Source: Aestuariibius sp. HNIBRBA575 (GTDB lineage Bacteria; Pseudomonadota; Alphaproteobacteria; Rhodobacterales; Rhodobacteraceae). From it: 64,000 nucleotides of DNA. The notes under the pieces are model-generated. The model ran no database searches. It was not told where the DNA came from and worked only from the letters and a program-made list of their open reading frames with translations. Within the stretch, counting starts at the first letter, position 1. Every line of letters begins with the position of its first letter. Where the stretch lies: positions 1,825,501 through 1,889,500 of the forward strand of contig NZ_CP162414.1 in assembly GCF_040932005.1 (NCBI RefSeq), written 5' to 3'. The position numbers and the translations under genes were made by a program. Below, in pieces: positions 34,152 to 44,433 of the stretch.

Positions 34152-35414
34152 TTAGTCGTGCGTATTTGCTTCTTCTTCCAATTCCGTTTCGATGTAGACT
34201 TCTTGGGCAACCTCCACAGCCAAGGGCGACGCATTCACACTAACCGGCGAATACGGAACAGTGTTTTCCGGTGACACCGACGGTCGCTGGCTCGTCCGAT
34301 AGAGCCCATAAACCGCCAACAATGCCATCAAGACCGCGATGAATGTCCAATATCCATTAGGTCCGTAAATATCCATGATCCAACCGATTAGAATCGGACC
34401 CATAATGGCCCCAACTCCATTAACAAACACAAAACCAGCCGAGGCCGCCGCCATATCTTCGTGTTCCAGAAAGTCATTCGCATAGGCAATCAACAGAGAA
34501 TACAACGGATTGGACGTCCCACCCAGCATCGCGGCCGAAATCAAAAGCCAGGTAAAGCTTGCGGATGAGAACATCCCAATAATCGCCGACCCCGCGCCCA
34601 AAGCGGCCACCACAATGATCAACATACGCCGATCCATGCGGTCCGACATCCAGCCGATCGGGTATTGCGCCACCAAAGCCCCCATATAAATCGCAGAAAC
34701 AAAAATCGACAATTGCGCCACGCTTAGGCCAATCCGGGTCGCATAGATCGCCGACATCCCAAATTGCGCAGCAAACACCCCGCCCAACAGGATCATCCCA
34801 GTGGATGACAACGGCGAGGCGCGCATCAATTCACGCAATTGCATGGGTTTTGTGGTGTCAAAAGCAGGGGTTGGCGATACCGTTAGCAGAATTGGCGCAA
34901 ATGCGAGCGACACCAAAACCGACGGCAACACAAACAAAGCATAGCCAGACGGATCCCCCGTGAGCAGCAAAAACTGTGCTGCGACAATGCCGGCCATTTG
35001 CACAATCATGTACAAAGACAAGGCCTTGCCACGGGTTTCGTTGGTTGCAGAATTGTTCAGCCAGCTTTCTGCAGTCACATAAACGCCAGAAAAACAGAAC
35101 CCGATGACAACCCGCCCGGCGGTCCAGGCCCATGGTTCTGCCAGGGTCGGATACAGGATCAAAACCGCTGAAATCATCGATCCCAACGCGGCAAAAACCC
35201 TGACGTGCCCCACACGTCGGATCATATCCGGCGCCATACGGGACCCGCCCAGAAAGCCCACAAAATAAGCCGACATCACAACGGACATTTCAAGCGTAGA
35301 GAAATTTTCAATCTCTCCGCGCACCCCCAACAATGTCCCCTGAATACCGTTGCCCACCATCAGCATCATCATGCCCAGCAGCAATGCCCAAGAATTTCCA
35401 AGGACTTGAATCAT
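34152..35414 (-). CDS. MFS transporter, YcaD-like
   Basis: A 420-residue inner membrane transporter with about 12 hydrophobic helices. The first half holds the family-typical stretch TAESWLNNSATNETRGKALS, close to the YcaD-type major facilitator group. A charged, Glu-rich tail follows the last helix (ending ELEEEANTHD). Substrate unknown; YcaD-like carriers are generally uncharacterised. It is a single gene with a 153-bp gap to queA, on the same strand. Confidence 0.88.
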   Translation of the reverse strand: MIQVLGNSWALLLGMMMLMVGNGIQGTLLGVRGEIENFSTLEMSVVMSAYFVGFLGGSRMAPDMIRRVGHVRVFAALGSMISAVLILYPTLAEPWAWTAGRVVIGFCFSGVYVTAESWLNNSATNETRGKALSLYMIVQMAGIVAAQFLLLTGDPSGYALFVLPSVLVSLAFAPILLTVSPTPAFDTTKPMQLRELMRASPLSSTGMILLGGVFAAQFGMSAIYATRIGLSVAQLSIFVSAIYMGALVAQYPIGWMSDRMDRRMLIIVVAALGAGSAIIGMFSSASFTWLLISAAMLGGTSNPLYSLLIAYANDFLEHEDMAAASAGFVFVNGVGAIMGPILIGWIMDIYGPNGYWTFIAVLMALLAVYGLYRTSQRPSVSPENTVPYSPVSVNASPLAVEVAQEVYIETELEEEANTHD

Positions 35415-35567
35415 GTCATTTCGCCTATTTCTGTCGCGTCTTTTGCCAAACTAGAGTGACTTACAAAGTCTCCCTTAACGAAAGACGACAATCTTGGGCC
35501 GCAAACGGCCATTTCAGGTTTTTCTACCCAGCGGGGTCGCGCCCAACTGCTGGCAAAACGGAACCAA

Positions 35568-36620
35568 TTATTGATGAGGGAACAGAATTGATGAATCCCC
35601 ATAACTAAAGAAGCGATACCCCTGCGCGATGGCGTGGGCGTAGATATCTTTGATATGCTGTGTGCCCACCAAAGCCGATACCAGCATCATCAATGTCGAT
35701 TTTGGCAGATGAAAATTGGTCATCAGCCCATCGGCCACATGAAATGTGAAACCCGGCGTGATAAAGATGTCTGTTTCCCCGACCCACGGCGCCAAAGTAC
35801 CTGTTTGCGCGGCACTTTCGATCAATCTCAGCGCGGTGGTTCCAACTGGAATGACACGTCCCCCTGCGGCTTTGGTGGCGTTGATATCATCCACGACCTC
35901 TTGGGTGACGCGACCCCATTCCGCATGCATATTGTGATCGTTGATGTCGTCCACTTTGACGGGCAAAAACGTGCCCGCGCCAACATGCAATGTGACATGA
36001 CTAAAATGAACGCCTTTGGCCTCTAGCTGATCCAGAAGGGCCTGATCAAAATGCAGCGAAGCAGTCGGGGCGGCCACCGCACCTTTGTGCCGGGCCCAGA
36101 CGGTTTGGTAATCCTGTTTATCGGCCTCATCAGCGGGGCGTTTGGCGGCGATATAAGGGGGCAATGGCATCGCCCCGGCCGCGTTCAATGCCGCATCAAA
36201 ATCATCGCCCGTCAGGTTAAAACGGACCTGACCCTGCCCATCTGCGCGGCTTTCTAACGTGCAGGACAGATCGGGCGAAAACGCAATCACTTCGCCGTCG
36301 CGGATTTTGCGCAGCGGTTTAATCAGCGCGCCCCAACTGCCATCCGCACGCGGGTCAAGCAGCGTCACTTCCATCTTTGAGGCGGTGCGACCTTCGGGGC
36401 CTTCTCGGAACCGTTGACCGTTCAGACGGGCGGGGATGACCTTTGTGTCGTTCAACACCAACCGATCCCCCGGACGCAACACATCCAACAAATCCGAAAC
36501 GCGCCGATCCTGAATGGTCCCGCCTTCGCTGACCAACAGCCGCGCAGATGTGCGGGGTTTGGCCGGTCGGGTGGCGATCAAATCATCGGGTAGGTGAAAA
36601 TCAAAGTCTGAGAGCTTCAC
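35568..36620 (-). CDS. queA: S-adenosylmethionine:tRNA ribosyltransferase-isomerase
   Basis: A 350-residue QueA. It transfers and isomerises the ribose of SAM onto preQ1 in tRNA to give epoxyqueuosine. The motifs [19 protein letters not shown] (residues 4-22), [34 protein letters not shown] and the C-terminal [15 protein letters not shown] are intact. Its start codon overlaps the stop of the large AsmA/YhdP-like gene by 4 bp (ATGA). Other queuosine genes are not in the window. Confidence 0.97.
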   Translation of the reverse strand: MKLSDFDFHLPDDLIATRPAKPRTSARLLVSEGGTIQDRRVSDLLDVLRPGDRLVLNDTKVIPARLNGQRFREGPEGRTASKMEVTLLDPRADGSWGALIKPLRKIRDGEVIAFSPDLSCTLESRADGQGQVRFNLTGDDFDAALNAAGAMPLPPYIAAKRPADEADKQDYQTVWARHKGAVAAPTASLHFDQALLDQLEAKGVHFSHVTLHVGAGTFLPVKVDDINDHNMHAEWGRVTQEVVDDINATKAAGGRVIPVGTTALRLIESAAQTGTLAPWVGETDIFITPGFTFHVADGLMTNFHLPKSTLMMLVSALVGTQHIKDIYAHAIAQGYRFFSYGDSSILFPHQ

Positions 36621-39600
36621 TGTTGTACCTCTGGGGGCTGGACTTGCGGGGGCGGTCTGCGAAAAATTTCGCGGAACATGCCGGGCGTTAACGCCGACAA
36701 TGGGTTCACTGCAACCCTTGTTTGGCCTTCTGGGCCGCGCAACGTGAAATTAAACCCGATCAACCCTTCGCCCGGCCGGGTCAGGATCGATCCAATCCCG
36801 TTCAACAGGTAAAAAGGCGACACCACACCCTGAAAATCCACCACCTTGGTGCGCAGATCATAGGTGCCGTCCAATGATATCCCCATCGATGCCCCAATGG
36901 CGCTGAATTTTGTGACAACAACCTGTTGTGGTGAGATGAAAAATTCACTGTCGACATCGCTAAATGCCAATCCCTGCCCGTCCAATTGCTGAAGCAATCC
37001 AACCACGCTGATCGCATCCAGCAATCCTGCAAGGGCTGGGGCATTTTTCACCCGGATCTGTCGGATTTCCAAATTGCCGGCATAATGCCCGTCCGCCCCA
37101 CGCGGGGTCAGGGTCAGGTCAAAATTCCCGCCCCGGCCATTTTCCAATAACCCGGCCGCGGCGACCACTTCTCCGGCGCGATCACTGACGATGCGAATGG
37201 CGGACCGACCCGATTCCGGCACAACCGTTCCGCGCACAGGCGCAATTCCATTGATCATGGCGGTGAATTCCCCGGAAAAGCCGCCCAACGCTGAGAAATC
37301 CCCAGAAAAGTCAGTTAACGCAATGCCTTGGGTCACTTGTAACCGCCCCAAAGATAGCGACATCGGCCCGCCATCACCAGAGCCGCCCCCAAAAGAGGCC
37401 CCTCTGAGGTCGATGCCGTTTCCGGTGACCTCAATAAGGGGCGCAACCCCTGCCCCACGGGATCGCAGCACCGCGCCCACATCCAGCCAATTGCCCAATT
37501 GTACCCGATCAAATTCCGCGCGGTTCAAGGTCCCATTGCTGTTCAAAACAACGCGGCCATTGGTGGACAACCCCGCTGCGGCCAAACGTAATGCGTCCAC
37601 TCGCGGCACCGGTCCCAATTGCCCGGACACCACCAATTCGCCGGTTTGTCCTGTCGATTTTGACCAGCCCAAACTGGCCAATTGCAACCCAATCCCACGC
37701 AAATCGGATCGCAGCGCAAAACTGGGCGCCTGATCTTTGGGCAGTTCTACCTGTATCTGGGCAATGCCACGTCCAGACACGGACCCGGGGGGCAAATCGA
37801 TGTTAAATTCATCCAGAAACCGCTCTGACAATTCTGCTGTGGCCTCAATGCGACTGGTGCGATTGTTGCCCGGCTCAAACGACTGGCTCCAACGGCCATC
37901 CACGGGCACTTGTCCAAAAATCATCGGACCTTCGATGGCGATCCCGTCATTATCCGCGCGCAATGCCAGATTAGACGCAGTTAGCACCCGATTTTCGACC
38001 AAACGATCGCTGCGCACATCGCGCAATTCTGCGGCCATGTTAAAAATGACGTCGCCGTTTTCAACACGCGGCTTAAGCGGCACCATCAAGGCCCCTGAAA
38101 TACGCGCGCGCCCATCGGCGATGGCCACGTCCATCCCAGCTTTGGTCAGCAATTCAAGCGGCGGTTGATCCAAAATCGACATGGCCGCCGTGATGGTGGA
38201 TTGAATGCGCAATGCGACCGTGGCAGGCGGCGCGGACACTGTGATGTCGGGGATATGAAACACAGACCCGGCCAAATCCAACTGGCCCCCCTCAGGGGCA
38301 TTGACCCGGCCCCGTTCCAGAGACAGGGTGAAATTGTTCCGCTCAATCTGGGCGATGCCGGCCCCCTCGGTAATCGGGGGCATATCGCGTAAAAAACGCA
38401 CATTTGCCTGATCAAATTCAAAGCCAACAAACAAATCCGTATCGGATTGCGCGCGCGTGCGAAACGACGATGTCACCCCGCTAAGATCACCGGTGATGAT
38501 ATTGTTTTCAAACCAGGTTCTGGTGCGAGGTTTGATCGATTCAGGCCAGAACTGCATCAAACGGGCCACCGCGATCTGGTCAATCCCCATATCCAGCGCC
38601 ACCGCCCATCCATCGGGTGTTGCCATCACGGTGCCGTCGGCTTGGATCCGGCTTTGATCATCGCGCAATTGCACCTGCCCCAGTTCAATCAAAAACGGGC
38701 TTGGATGCAGGCGAAATTCAACACTGGCATCGCTGAATTTCAAAGGTGTTTCAAACAATGCATTTGGGTTCACCTCAATTTCGCTAAGGTTGAACTGCCC
38801 CAACAACGCATTGGGCCAACCATCCGTGACATCACGTAAATAAGCTTTGCCCGACCCGGTTAATTGCCCCCAATCACTGCTTAGATTGACCTGTTCAAAC
38901 CTGATTTCTGACCCACGAGGCAGATAGTTCATATGCAGGCTGGCATGGTCAAACCGGATCGGTCGGGTCTGTTCGGTTGGCTGCAGCGCACCTTCGTCCA
39001 GTTGCAGCACCGCGCTGAGCGGGCCCAAGGCGCCGGTTGAATCGATTGATCCGCGCATATTGGCCGATAAGGGTGCCTCTAGGACCGACATCCAGCTCAG
39101 CGCTGGGGATTGAGACGCCAAATCACCGGCCACCGCATCGGTGATTGTCACCCCAAAGGTCGCGGCACGGGCGTTGCGTGGGCTTTCGTAATCCAATCGC
39201 AATTCCGTCGGATATGAACGCCCTGATAGCAACGCCAATTGCGCGCTGAACTGGGTTTTCTGACGGCGCAAATCCAGATCAATCTGACCGCCATCCACAA
39301 TCCAACTGCGCCCTGCGCGCGCATCGTCATAATTGATGATCAAACCATCAGCGCGCACCTGCGCCAAGGCTTCAAAATCTTCGGATTCAAGGGTTTGCTC
39401 GACCAAATCCATCAATTCGGTGAAACTTGACGCTTCGCTCACGCTTGGTCCGGATAGGTTAAACGACAGGGCCACCTGCCCATCTTGGGCGCGGCGTAGC
39501 GCGATTTCAGCGCCGGATAGGTGAATTTCCTGTGCCAGCACATCGCCCTTGATCAGGCCCCGCGGCGAAATCAGCCCTTCGACACGCGGCACCTTGGCCA

Positions 39601-39952
39601 AAATCGCGCCATCCTGATCCTGAAGTTCCGCCCCTGCCAGTAAAACGCGCGGGTGCAAATCCGTACCCAACGTCACGGTGATGTGGTCAAATTCAAGCGA
39701 CCCGCCGTTCAAAATCAACGCGGCGCGGTCTTCGACCAAATGTTTGATCCAGCTGGGGGCGGTGATTTCGCGCCCTAACAGCGACAGGCCCGCAATCAGC
39801 ACAAAAACAATGGGCGACACCAGAACGAGCCACAGGATCCGCAAACCATGACGCCGCACACGCCGTTTCACAGGCGCCGCGGGCGTGGGGTCTGGCGTGA
39901 TGGCCTGAGGGGCATCATCCTCTTGGGTTTGTGCGTCTTCGGCCTCAGTCAT
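36617..39952 (-). CDS. Large AsmA/YhdP-like envelope protein
   Basis: A 1111-residue protein: a cytoplasmic acidic head with a basic RRVRRHG patch, one membrane helix at about residues 38-60 ([21 protein letters not shown]), then a very long beta-rich periplasmic part. The layout and the C-terminal region ([22 protein letters not shown]..., then [20 protein letters not shown]) match the DUF3971/AsmA-like C-terminal family that includes YhdP and TamB relatives. These proteins form bridge-like grooves that move phospholipids between membranes. Transport of phospholipid is inferred from the family. It overlaps queA by 4 bp. Confidence 0.85.
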   Translation of the reverse strand: MTEAEDAQTQEDDAPQAITPDPTPAAPVKRRVRRHGLRILWLVLVSPIVFVLIAGLSLLGREITAPSWIKHLVEDRAALILNGGSLEFDHITVTLGTDLHPRVLLAGAELQDQDGAILAKVPRVEGLISPRGLIKGDVLAQEIHLSGAEIALRRAQDGQVALSFNLSGPSVSEASSFTELMDLVEQTLESEDFEALAQVRADGLIINYDDARAGRSWIVDGGQIDLDLRRQKTQFSAQLALLSGRSYPTELRLDYESPRNARAATFGVTITDAVAGDLASQSPALSWMSVLEAPLSANMRGSIDSTGALGPLSAVLQLDEGALQPTEQTRPIRFDHASLHMNYLPRGSEIRFEQVNLSSDWGQLTGSGKAYLRDVTDGWPNALLGQFNLSEIEVNPNALFETPLKFSDASVEFRLHPSPFLIELGQVQLRDDQSRIQADGTVMATPDGWAVALDMGIDQIAVARLMQFWPESIKPRTRTWFENNIITGDLSGVTSSFRTRAQSDTDLFVGFEFDQANVRFLRDMPPITEGAGIAQIERNNFTLSLERGRVNAPEGGQLDLAGSVFHIPDITVSAPPATVALRIQSTITAAMSILDQPPLELLTKAGMDVAIADGRARISGALMVPLKPRVENGDVIFNMAAELRDVRSDRLVENRVLTASNLALRADNDGIAIEGPMIFGQVPVDGRWSQSFEPGNNRTSRIEATAELSERFLDEFNIDLPPGSVSGRGIAQIQVELPKDQAPSFALRSDLRGIGLQLASLGWSKSTGQTGELVVSGQLGPVPRVDALRLAAAGLSTNGRVVLNSNGTLNRAEFDRVQLGNWLDVGAVLRSRGAGVAPLIEVTGNGIDLRGASFGGGSGDGGPMSLSLGRLQVTQGIALTDFSGDFSALGGFSGEFTAMINGIAPVRGTVVPESGRSAIRIVSDRAGEVVAAAGLLENGRGGNFDLTLTPRGADGHYAGNLEIRQIRVKNAPALAGLLDAISVVGLLQQLDGQGLAFSDVDSEFFISPQQVVVTKFSAIGASMGISLDGTYDLRTKVVDFQGVVSPFYLLNGIGSILTRPGEGLIGFNFTLRGPEGQTRVAVNPLSALTPGMFREIFRRPPPQVQPPEVQQ

Positions 39953-40079
39953 CTTGTTTTTGGCACTCTTTTCACGGCATTTTGGCCCCGGCTTTGTCCT
40001 GCAACTGGTGTTTACCGCTTTATCTTTGCGCGTTGTGACCTAAAACGAAACAACAAAGACAAAATCAAGGAGAAACCCC

Positions 40080-40556
40080 GTGGCACAATCCCCAGCACTT
40101 GTTATCGGCGCGAATGCGCCTGAATTCACGTTACCACGGGATGGCGCGGGCGACATTTCCCTGTCAGATTTGCGCGGACAGGCCGTGGTTTTGTATTTTT
40201 ACCCCAAAGACGATACGTCAGGGTGCACCAAACAGGCCATCGCGTTTTCAGAACGATTGGCAGAATTTGACGCCTTGGGCGCAGTCATCCTTGGCGTGTC
40301 CAAAGACAGTGTCACAAAGCACAATAAATTTCGCGACAAACATTCCCTAAAGGTGGCGCTGCTATCAGATGAGGACAGCACAACCTGCGAAGATTATGGC
40401 GTCTGGGTTGAGAAAAAGATGTATGGCAAAACCTTTATGGGCATCGAACGCGCCACGTTTTTGATCGCCCCGGACGGGAAAATCGCCCATATCTGGCGCA
40501 AAGTAAAAGTCGCCGGTCACGAAGACGCCGTTTTGGATCAGCTAAAAGCCCTGTGA
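40080..40556 (+). CDS. bcp: Thioredoxin-dependent thiol peroxidase (Bcp/PrxQ)
   Basis: A 158-residue peroxiredoxin that reduces peroxides. The peroxidatic Cys is Cys49 in DDTSGCTKQAIAF. The resolving Cys five residues later, present in E. coli BCP, is replaced by Ile54. The only other cysteine I see is Cys103 (TTCEDYG), which may resolve the disulfide instead, or the enzyme may be of 1-Cys type. The start is a GTG at 40080 with AAGGAG upstream. It is followed by the DUF455 gene on the same strand. Confidence 0.93.
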   Translation: MAQSPALVIGANAPEFTLPRDGAGDISLSDLRGQAVVLYFYPKDDTSGCTKQAIAFSERLAEFDALGAVILGVSKDSVTKHNKFRDKHSLKVALLSDEDSTTCEDYGVWVEKKMYGKTFMGIERATFLIAPDGKIAHIWRKVKVAGHEDAVLDQLKAL

Positions 40557-40605
40557 TGACTGCGATCTTGCCAAACCCCTTCCTGACATCTTCAAAGGCC
40601 ATTTT

Positions 40606-41448
40606 ATGACCCATCCCCCAAAAACCCTGACCCAAATGGCGATTGAGGTCCTGACAACGGCAGATGGGGCCGAAAAAACCGCATTGTCACGCCGCCATGC
40701 CGCCACATGGCAGGCCGCGCGAAAATCCGGTCAACGTATCGAAATCGGAACGGCCACACCGCCGCTGCATCCGTCCCGCCCGGCCAAACCCGAATTGTTA
40801 AATCCACGAGATGTGCCAAAACGCAAACCCGGCTCACCTCAGGGGCGCATCGCGCTATTGCACGCCGTTGCACATATTGAGTTGAACGCAGTTGATTTAC
40901 ACTGGGACATCATTGCGCGATTTGGCCATGTGGACATGCCGCTTGGGTTTTACGATGACTGGGTTAAATCCGCTGACGAAGAATCCAAACATTTCAATCT
41001 GATATGCGACTGTCTTCATGCGTTGGACAGCCATTATGGCGCTCTGCCAGCCCATGCAGGCATGTGGCGCGCCGCCGAAGATACCGCCGAGGATCTGATG
41101 GGGCGATTGGCCGTGGTCCCGATGGTTCTAGAGGCCCGCGGGCTGGATGTGACCCCCGGCATGATCAAGGTGTTTCAACAGGCCAAGGACACAAATGCCG
41201 TTGAGGCGTTGAATGTGATCTACGCCGAAGAGGTCCACCACGTCGCCTATGGTTCAAAATGGTTCCACTTTTTATGCGGGCGTGACGGGCTTGATCCGAC
41301 GCCCACATTTCATGATCTGGTCCGCCGGTATTTCCATTCACAACTGCGCCCGCCCTTTAACGAAGAGAAACGCGCCGAAGCAGGTATTCCCCCGGATTTT
41401 TACTGGCCATTAACCGAAGACGTGCCCGCCGCCTATCGCACCCGCTGA
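40606..41448 (+). CDS. DUF455 ferritin-like protein
   Basis: A 280-residue protein of the DUF455 family, a ferritin-like four-helix diiron fold. Helix motifs with carboxylates and His residues are present: AHIELNAVDLHWD, DEESKHFNLICD, LEARGLDVTP and YAEEVHHVAYG. Its EAxH-type spacing fits a MiaE- or ferritin-like diiron centre. Substrate unknown. It starts 50 bp after bcp with AAAGG upstream, and the pairing with a peroxidase may reflect an oxidative-stress role, though this is only inference. Confidence 0.87.
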   Translation: MTHPPKTLTQMAIEVLTTADGAEKTALSRRHAATWQAARKSGQRIEIGTATPPLHPSRPAKPELLNPRDVPKRKPGSPQGRIALLHAVAHIELNAVDLHWDIIARFGHVDMPLGFYDDWVKSADEESKHFNLICDCLHALDSHYGALPAHAGMWRAAEDTAEDLMGRLAVVPMVLEARGLDVTPGMIKVFQQAKDTNAVEALNVIYAEEVHHVAYGSKWFHFLCGRDGLDPTPTFHDLVRRYFHSQLRPPFNEEKRAEAGIPPDFYWPLTEDVPAAYRTR

Positions 41449-41632
41449 AAAACGCCCGGTAGACAGGTGATAAATAGGCAGAAAATCGCCATTTACCGTG
41501 TATTTCCGCATCGTTGCCTCGCAAAATTGTGCAAAAACCTTGCGACAGATTCACGGTCTCGTTAACAGGTTATGAAACGAACCCGTGCTGGGGGCTGGCT
41601 CGTTTGACTGGGATGGGTACGGGACATAACAC

Positions 41633-42952
41633 GTGAAAACACGCGCGACACAAAAATTGCATGCGGCGCTCGAAAAGCGCTTTCCTGAAAAACGGCTGTT
41701 TATCCGGTCCGATACGGAAACGCGTTTTGTGCGGCTAAAACCGGAAACACAGATCATCGCATGGGCCGGCGCAACTGTGACGGTTGCATGGACGATTATC
41801 GCCACGGCGGTTTTGTTGATGGATTCCATTGGTGCTGGAAATTTCCGCGCCCAGGCGATCCGCGATCAATCCATCTACGAAGAACGCCTTCGGGTTTTGT
41901 CCGAAGAACGCGACATTCGCGCCGCCGAAGCCATGGCCGCGCAAAACCGGTTCAGCTCTGCGCTGGAACATGCCTCTGATATGCAATCCCAGTTGCTTTC
42001 GGAACAGACTCGTCTGCGCGAATTGGAAACCGGGATCGATGTGATCCAATCCACATTGCGCCGCACAATGAACGAACGCGAAGATGCGCGTGAAGAACTC
42101 AGCACCCTGCATGCTCAGCTTGAAAATGATGGCGAAGGCGCTGGTGCCTTGGGCATGAGCCAGGATGCGTCCGGAACCGTGAACCTGTTGGCCAGCGCAT
42201 TGGCGGAAACGGCCCAGGAACGCGATCAGATCGCGTCTGATGCGGAATTTGCCCTGCGTCATGCGGCGGATATGGAATTGGAACTGCGCCTGTTGCAGGA
42301 AAAGAACGATTCAATTTTCCGCCAACTCGAAGACGCGATGTCAATTTCTGTAGAGCCACTGGATAACATGTTTCGCGCCGCTGGCATGGACCCTGATAAC
42401 CTGATTGCCGAAGTGCGCCGCGGCTATTCCGGCACTGGCGGCCCGCTGGTTCCGATGTCATTTTCCACCATGGGGGGCGATCCGGACCCGGATGCAGAAC
42501 GCGCCAATGCGATTCTCAATTCCATGGATCGGATCAATCTTTATCGCATCGCAGCCGAACGCGCGCCGTTCGAAATGCCCGTCAAAGACAATTTTCGCTT
42601 TACCTCTGGGTTTGGAATGCGTTGGGGACGGATGCATAATGGCACCGATTTTGCCGCTCCAATTGGCACCCACATCTATGCCCCGGCGGACGGTGTTGTG
42701 ACTTTCGCTGGATGGTCCTCAGGATATGGGCGTCTGGTTAAGATCCAGCATGCCTTTGGTGTTGAAACCCGCTATGCCCACCAGAACCGCATCCGCGTCG
42801 AAGTTGGACAAAGGGTCTCGCGCGGGGATCATATTGGTGATATTGGAAATTCCGGAAGGTCGACCGGCCCTCACCTGCACTACGAAGTACGTGTCGGAGG
42901 ACGGCCCATTAACCCCATGATCTATATAAGAGCTGGACAAGATGTTTTCTAA
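41633..42952 (+). CDS. Membrane-anchored M23 peptidoglycan endopeptidase (DUF5930 N-terminus)
   Basis: A 439-residue envelope protein: a short basic cytoplasmic start, one membrane helix at about residues 42-65 (IIAWAGATVTVAWTIIATAV), a long coiled coil (about 75-250) and a C-terminal M23 (LytM) domain. The zinc ligands are complete: His and Asp in MHNGTDFAAP and the HLHYE motif. It should cut peptide cross-links in peptidoglycan. The N-terminal part corresponds to the DUF5930 region of Rhodobacterales. The start is a GTG at 41633. It overlaps the bactofilin gene by 11 bp, so localisation by a bactofilin scaffold is likely. Confidence 0.92.
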   Translation: MKTRATQKLHAALEKRFPEKRLFIRSDTETRFVRLKPETQIIAWAGATVTVAWTIIATAVLLMDSIGAGNFRAQAIRDQSIYEERLRVLSEERDIRAAEAMAAQNRFSSALEHASDMQSQLLSEQTRLRELETGIDVIQSTLRRTMNEREDAREELSTLHAQLENDGEGAGALGMSQDASGTVNLLASALAETAQERDQIASDAEFALRHAADMELELRLLQEKNDSIFRQLEDAMSISVEPLDNMFRAAGMDPDNLIAEVRRGYSGTGGPLVPMSFSTMGGDPDPDAERANAILNSMDRINLYRIAAERAPFEMPVKDNFRFTSGFGMRWGRMHNGTDFAAPIGTHIYAPADGVVTFAGWSSGYGRLVKIQHAFGVETRYAHQNRIRVEVGQRVSRGDHIGDIGNSGRSTGPHLHYEVRVGGRPINPMIYIRAGQDVF

Positions 42953-43436
42953 AAGCAAAATCAACGAGCCCGGACCCAAAACAGCAGATGCACCGGCCAC
43001 AGCCGAAGCAAAACCCGCGCCTGCTGCCCCTGCTCCGGAATTTAAGCCCTCAGCCCCTAAGGCCAAGCCACCAGCATCGACGCTGTCGGCTGACCTGATG
43101 GTCAAAGGCAACCTGAAGACATCAGGTGACATTCAGATCGAAGGCCAAATCGAAGGCGATATCCGAGCGCATCTGTTGACTGTTGGCGAAGGCGCCACCG
43201 TCAAAGGCGAAGTTGTGGCCGATGATGTTGTGGTCAATGGCCGTATCATTGGGCGCGTGCGCGGCCTGAAAGTGCGCCTGACATCCACAGCCCGCGTCGA
43301 AGGTGACATCATCCACAAAACCATCGCCATCGAAAGCGGAGCACATTTTGAGGGTTCCGTTCAGCGTCAAGACGATCCACTGAACCCCGGTGGCAATCGC
43401 AAACAACAAGCAGCGCCTGCCAAACAGCAAGGCTAA
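42942..43436 (+). CDS. Bactofilin (polymer-forming cytoskeletal protein)
   Basis: A 164-residue bactofilin. The N-terminal 45 residues are a disordered Pro/Ala/Lys tail, then the core beta-helix (about residues 48-140) with the repeated GDIQIEGQIEGDI, GATVKGEVVADDVVVNGRIIGRV and ARVEGDIIHKTIAIE rungs. Bactofilins form filaments that position cell-wall enzymes and shape the cell. The gene overlaps its M23 peptidase neighbour by 11 bp, as in other bacteria where a bactofilin recruits a LytM enzyme. The C-terminal tail is Gln/Ala-rich. A terminator follows. Confidence 0.94.
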   Translation: MFSKSKINEPGPKTADAPATAEAKPAPAAPAPEFKPSAPKAKPPASTLSADLMVKGNLKTSGDIQIEGQIEGDIRAHLLTVGEGATVKGEVVADDVVVNGRIIGRVRGLKVRLTSTARVEGDIIHKTIAIESGAHFEGSVQRQDDPLNPGGNRKQQAAPAKQQG

Positions 43437-43464
43437 GTTCCGGGTGAACGATCCGTAGATTTCG

Positions 43465-43497
43465 AAAAGGCCCTGCCATTTGCGCGGGGCCTTTTTT
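43465..43497 (+). terminator. Terminator of the bactofilin unit
   Basis: AAAAGGCCC pairs with GGGGCCTTTT across a 13-nt loop, followed by TTTTTTG. It lies 29 bp after the bactofilin stop. Confidence 0.88.
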
Positions 43498-43544
43498 GTA
43501 TCAGATGTCTGGATATGCGTATTTAGATCAACAAAGATCTGGCG

Positions 43545-44327
43545 TTACACGGGATCATAGAGCGCGCGACGATAAAGATGCCACGTGGCATGCCCCAAAA
43601 TTGGCAACGCGACCATCAAGCCAAGGAACAACGGGGCCAGCGCGATCAGGCTGACGACGGCGATTAAAATCGCCCAGACCAGCATCACAAAGAAATTTTC
43701 CTGCACCGTGCGAAAGCTAAGCAGCATGGCAGAGATAAAGTCGATTTCTTTTTCCAACAGCAGCGGCAAACTGACCACCGTGAGCGCAAAGAGCAGGAAC
43801 GCAATCGCCGCGCCAACGGCCAGTTCCACCGCAATCATCGTCAGGCCATCCGCCGTTAGAAACGCGTCATAGCTGGTCATGACATTGGTCATGGTCGAGA
43901 CCCCCATGAACAGTGCAAAAATCATATGCGCCAAAAACGTCCAGAACAGGAAATAGATCACGATGATCGCCCCCATCCAAGGGATTTGCCGATGCCGTTC
44001 CTGCCAAACCACGCCTAAAACGTCGCGCCATACAAGTGGCTGATCAGATTCCAACCGGCGGCTGACTTCGTAAAGGCCCACCGCCGCAAATGGCGCATAA
44101 AGCGGAAATCCAAGCGACGTGGCCAGCACCCAAGTCACATGCCCTGCCCCAAGCCACAGCATCAGAAAACCGCCGACCACATAAATCGCACTGAAGAAAA
44201 GCCCAAATTGCGGCGCGCGGCGGAAATCATGCAGGCCGGCCTTTAGCGACGCCCATAATTCGTGCAACGTAATCTGGCCAATATCGGGCAACGGCGAAGC
44301 AGCGGGCGTATCGGGCAATTGGGTCAT
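43545..44327 (-). CDS. DUF2189 integral membrane protein
   Basis: A 260-residue protein with about six membrane helices, of the DUF2189 family (recognised by the block SAIYVVGGFLMLWLGAG and LASSLG-like middle part). Family function is not known. It is the last gene before the bactofilin terminator on the opposite strand, and its neighbour prfB is on the same strand 106 bp upstream. Confidence 0.86.
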   Translation of the reverse strand: MTQLPDTPAASPLPDIGQITLHELWASLKAGLHDFRRAPQFGLFFSAIYVVGGFLMLWLGAGHVTWVLATSLGFPLYAPFAAVGLYEVSRRLESDQPLVWRDVLGVVWQERHRQIPWMGAIIVIYFLFWTFLAHMIFALFMGVSTMTNVMTSYDAFLTADGLTMIAVELAVGAAIAFLLFALTVVSLPLLLEKEIDFISAMLLSFRTVQENFFVMLVWAILIAVVSLIALAPLFLGLMVALPILGHATWHLYRRALYDPV

Positions 44328-44433
44328 GGCGTCTCCTCAGACTTAGATCACCCGCTTTGCCCTTGTTTTGTCAAGCAATTCACACCCCGAATTGCATTTT
44401 ATCAATCGATCGCCCAGACGCCCCGAACGGGTG

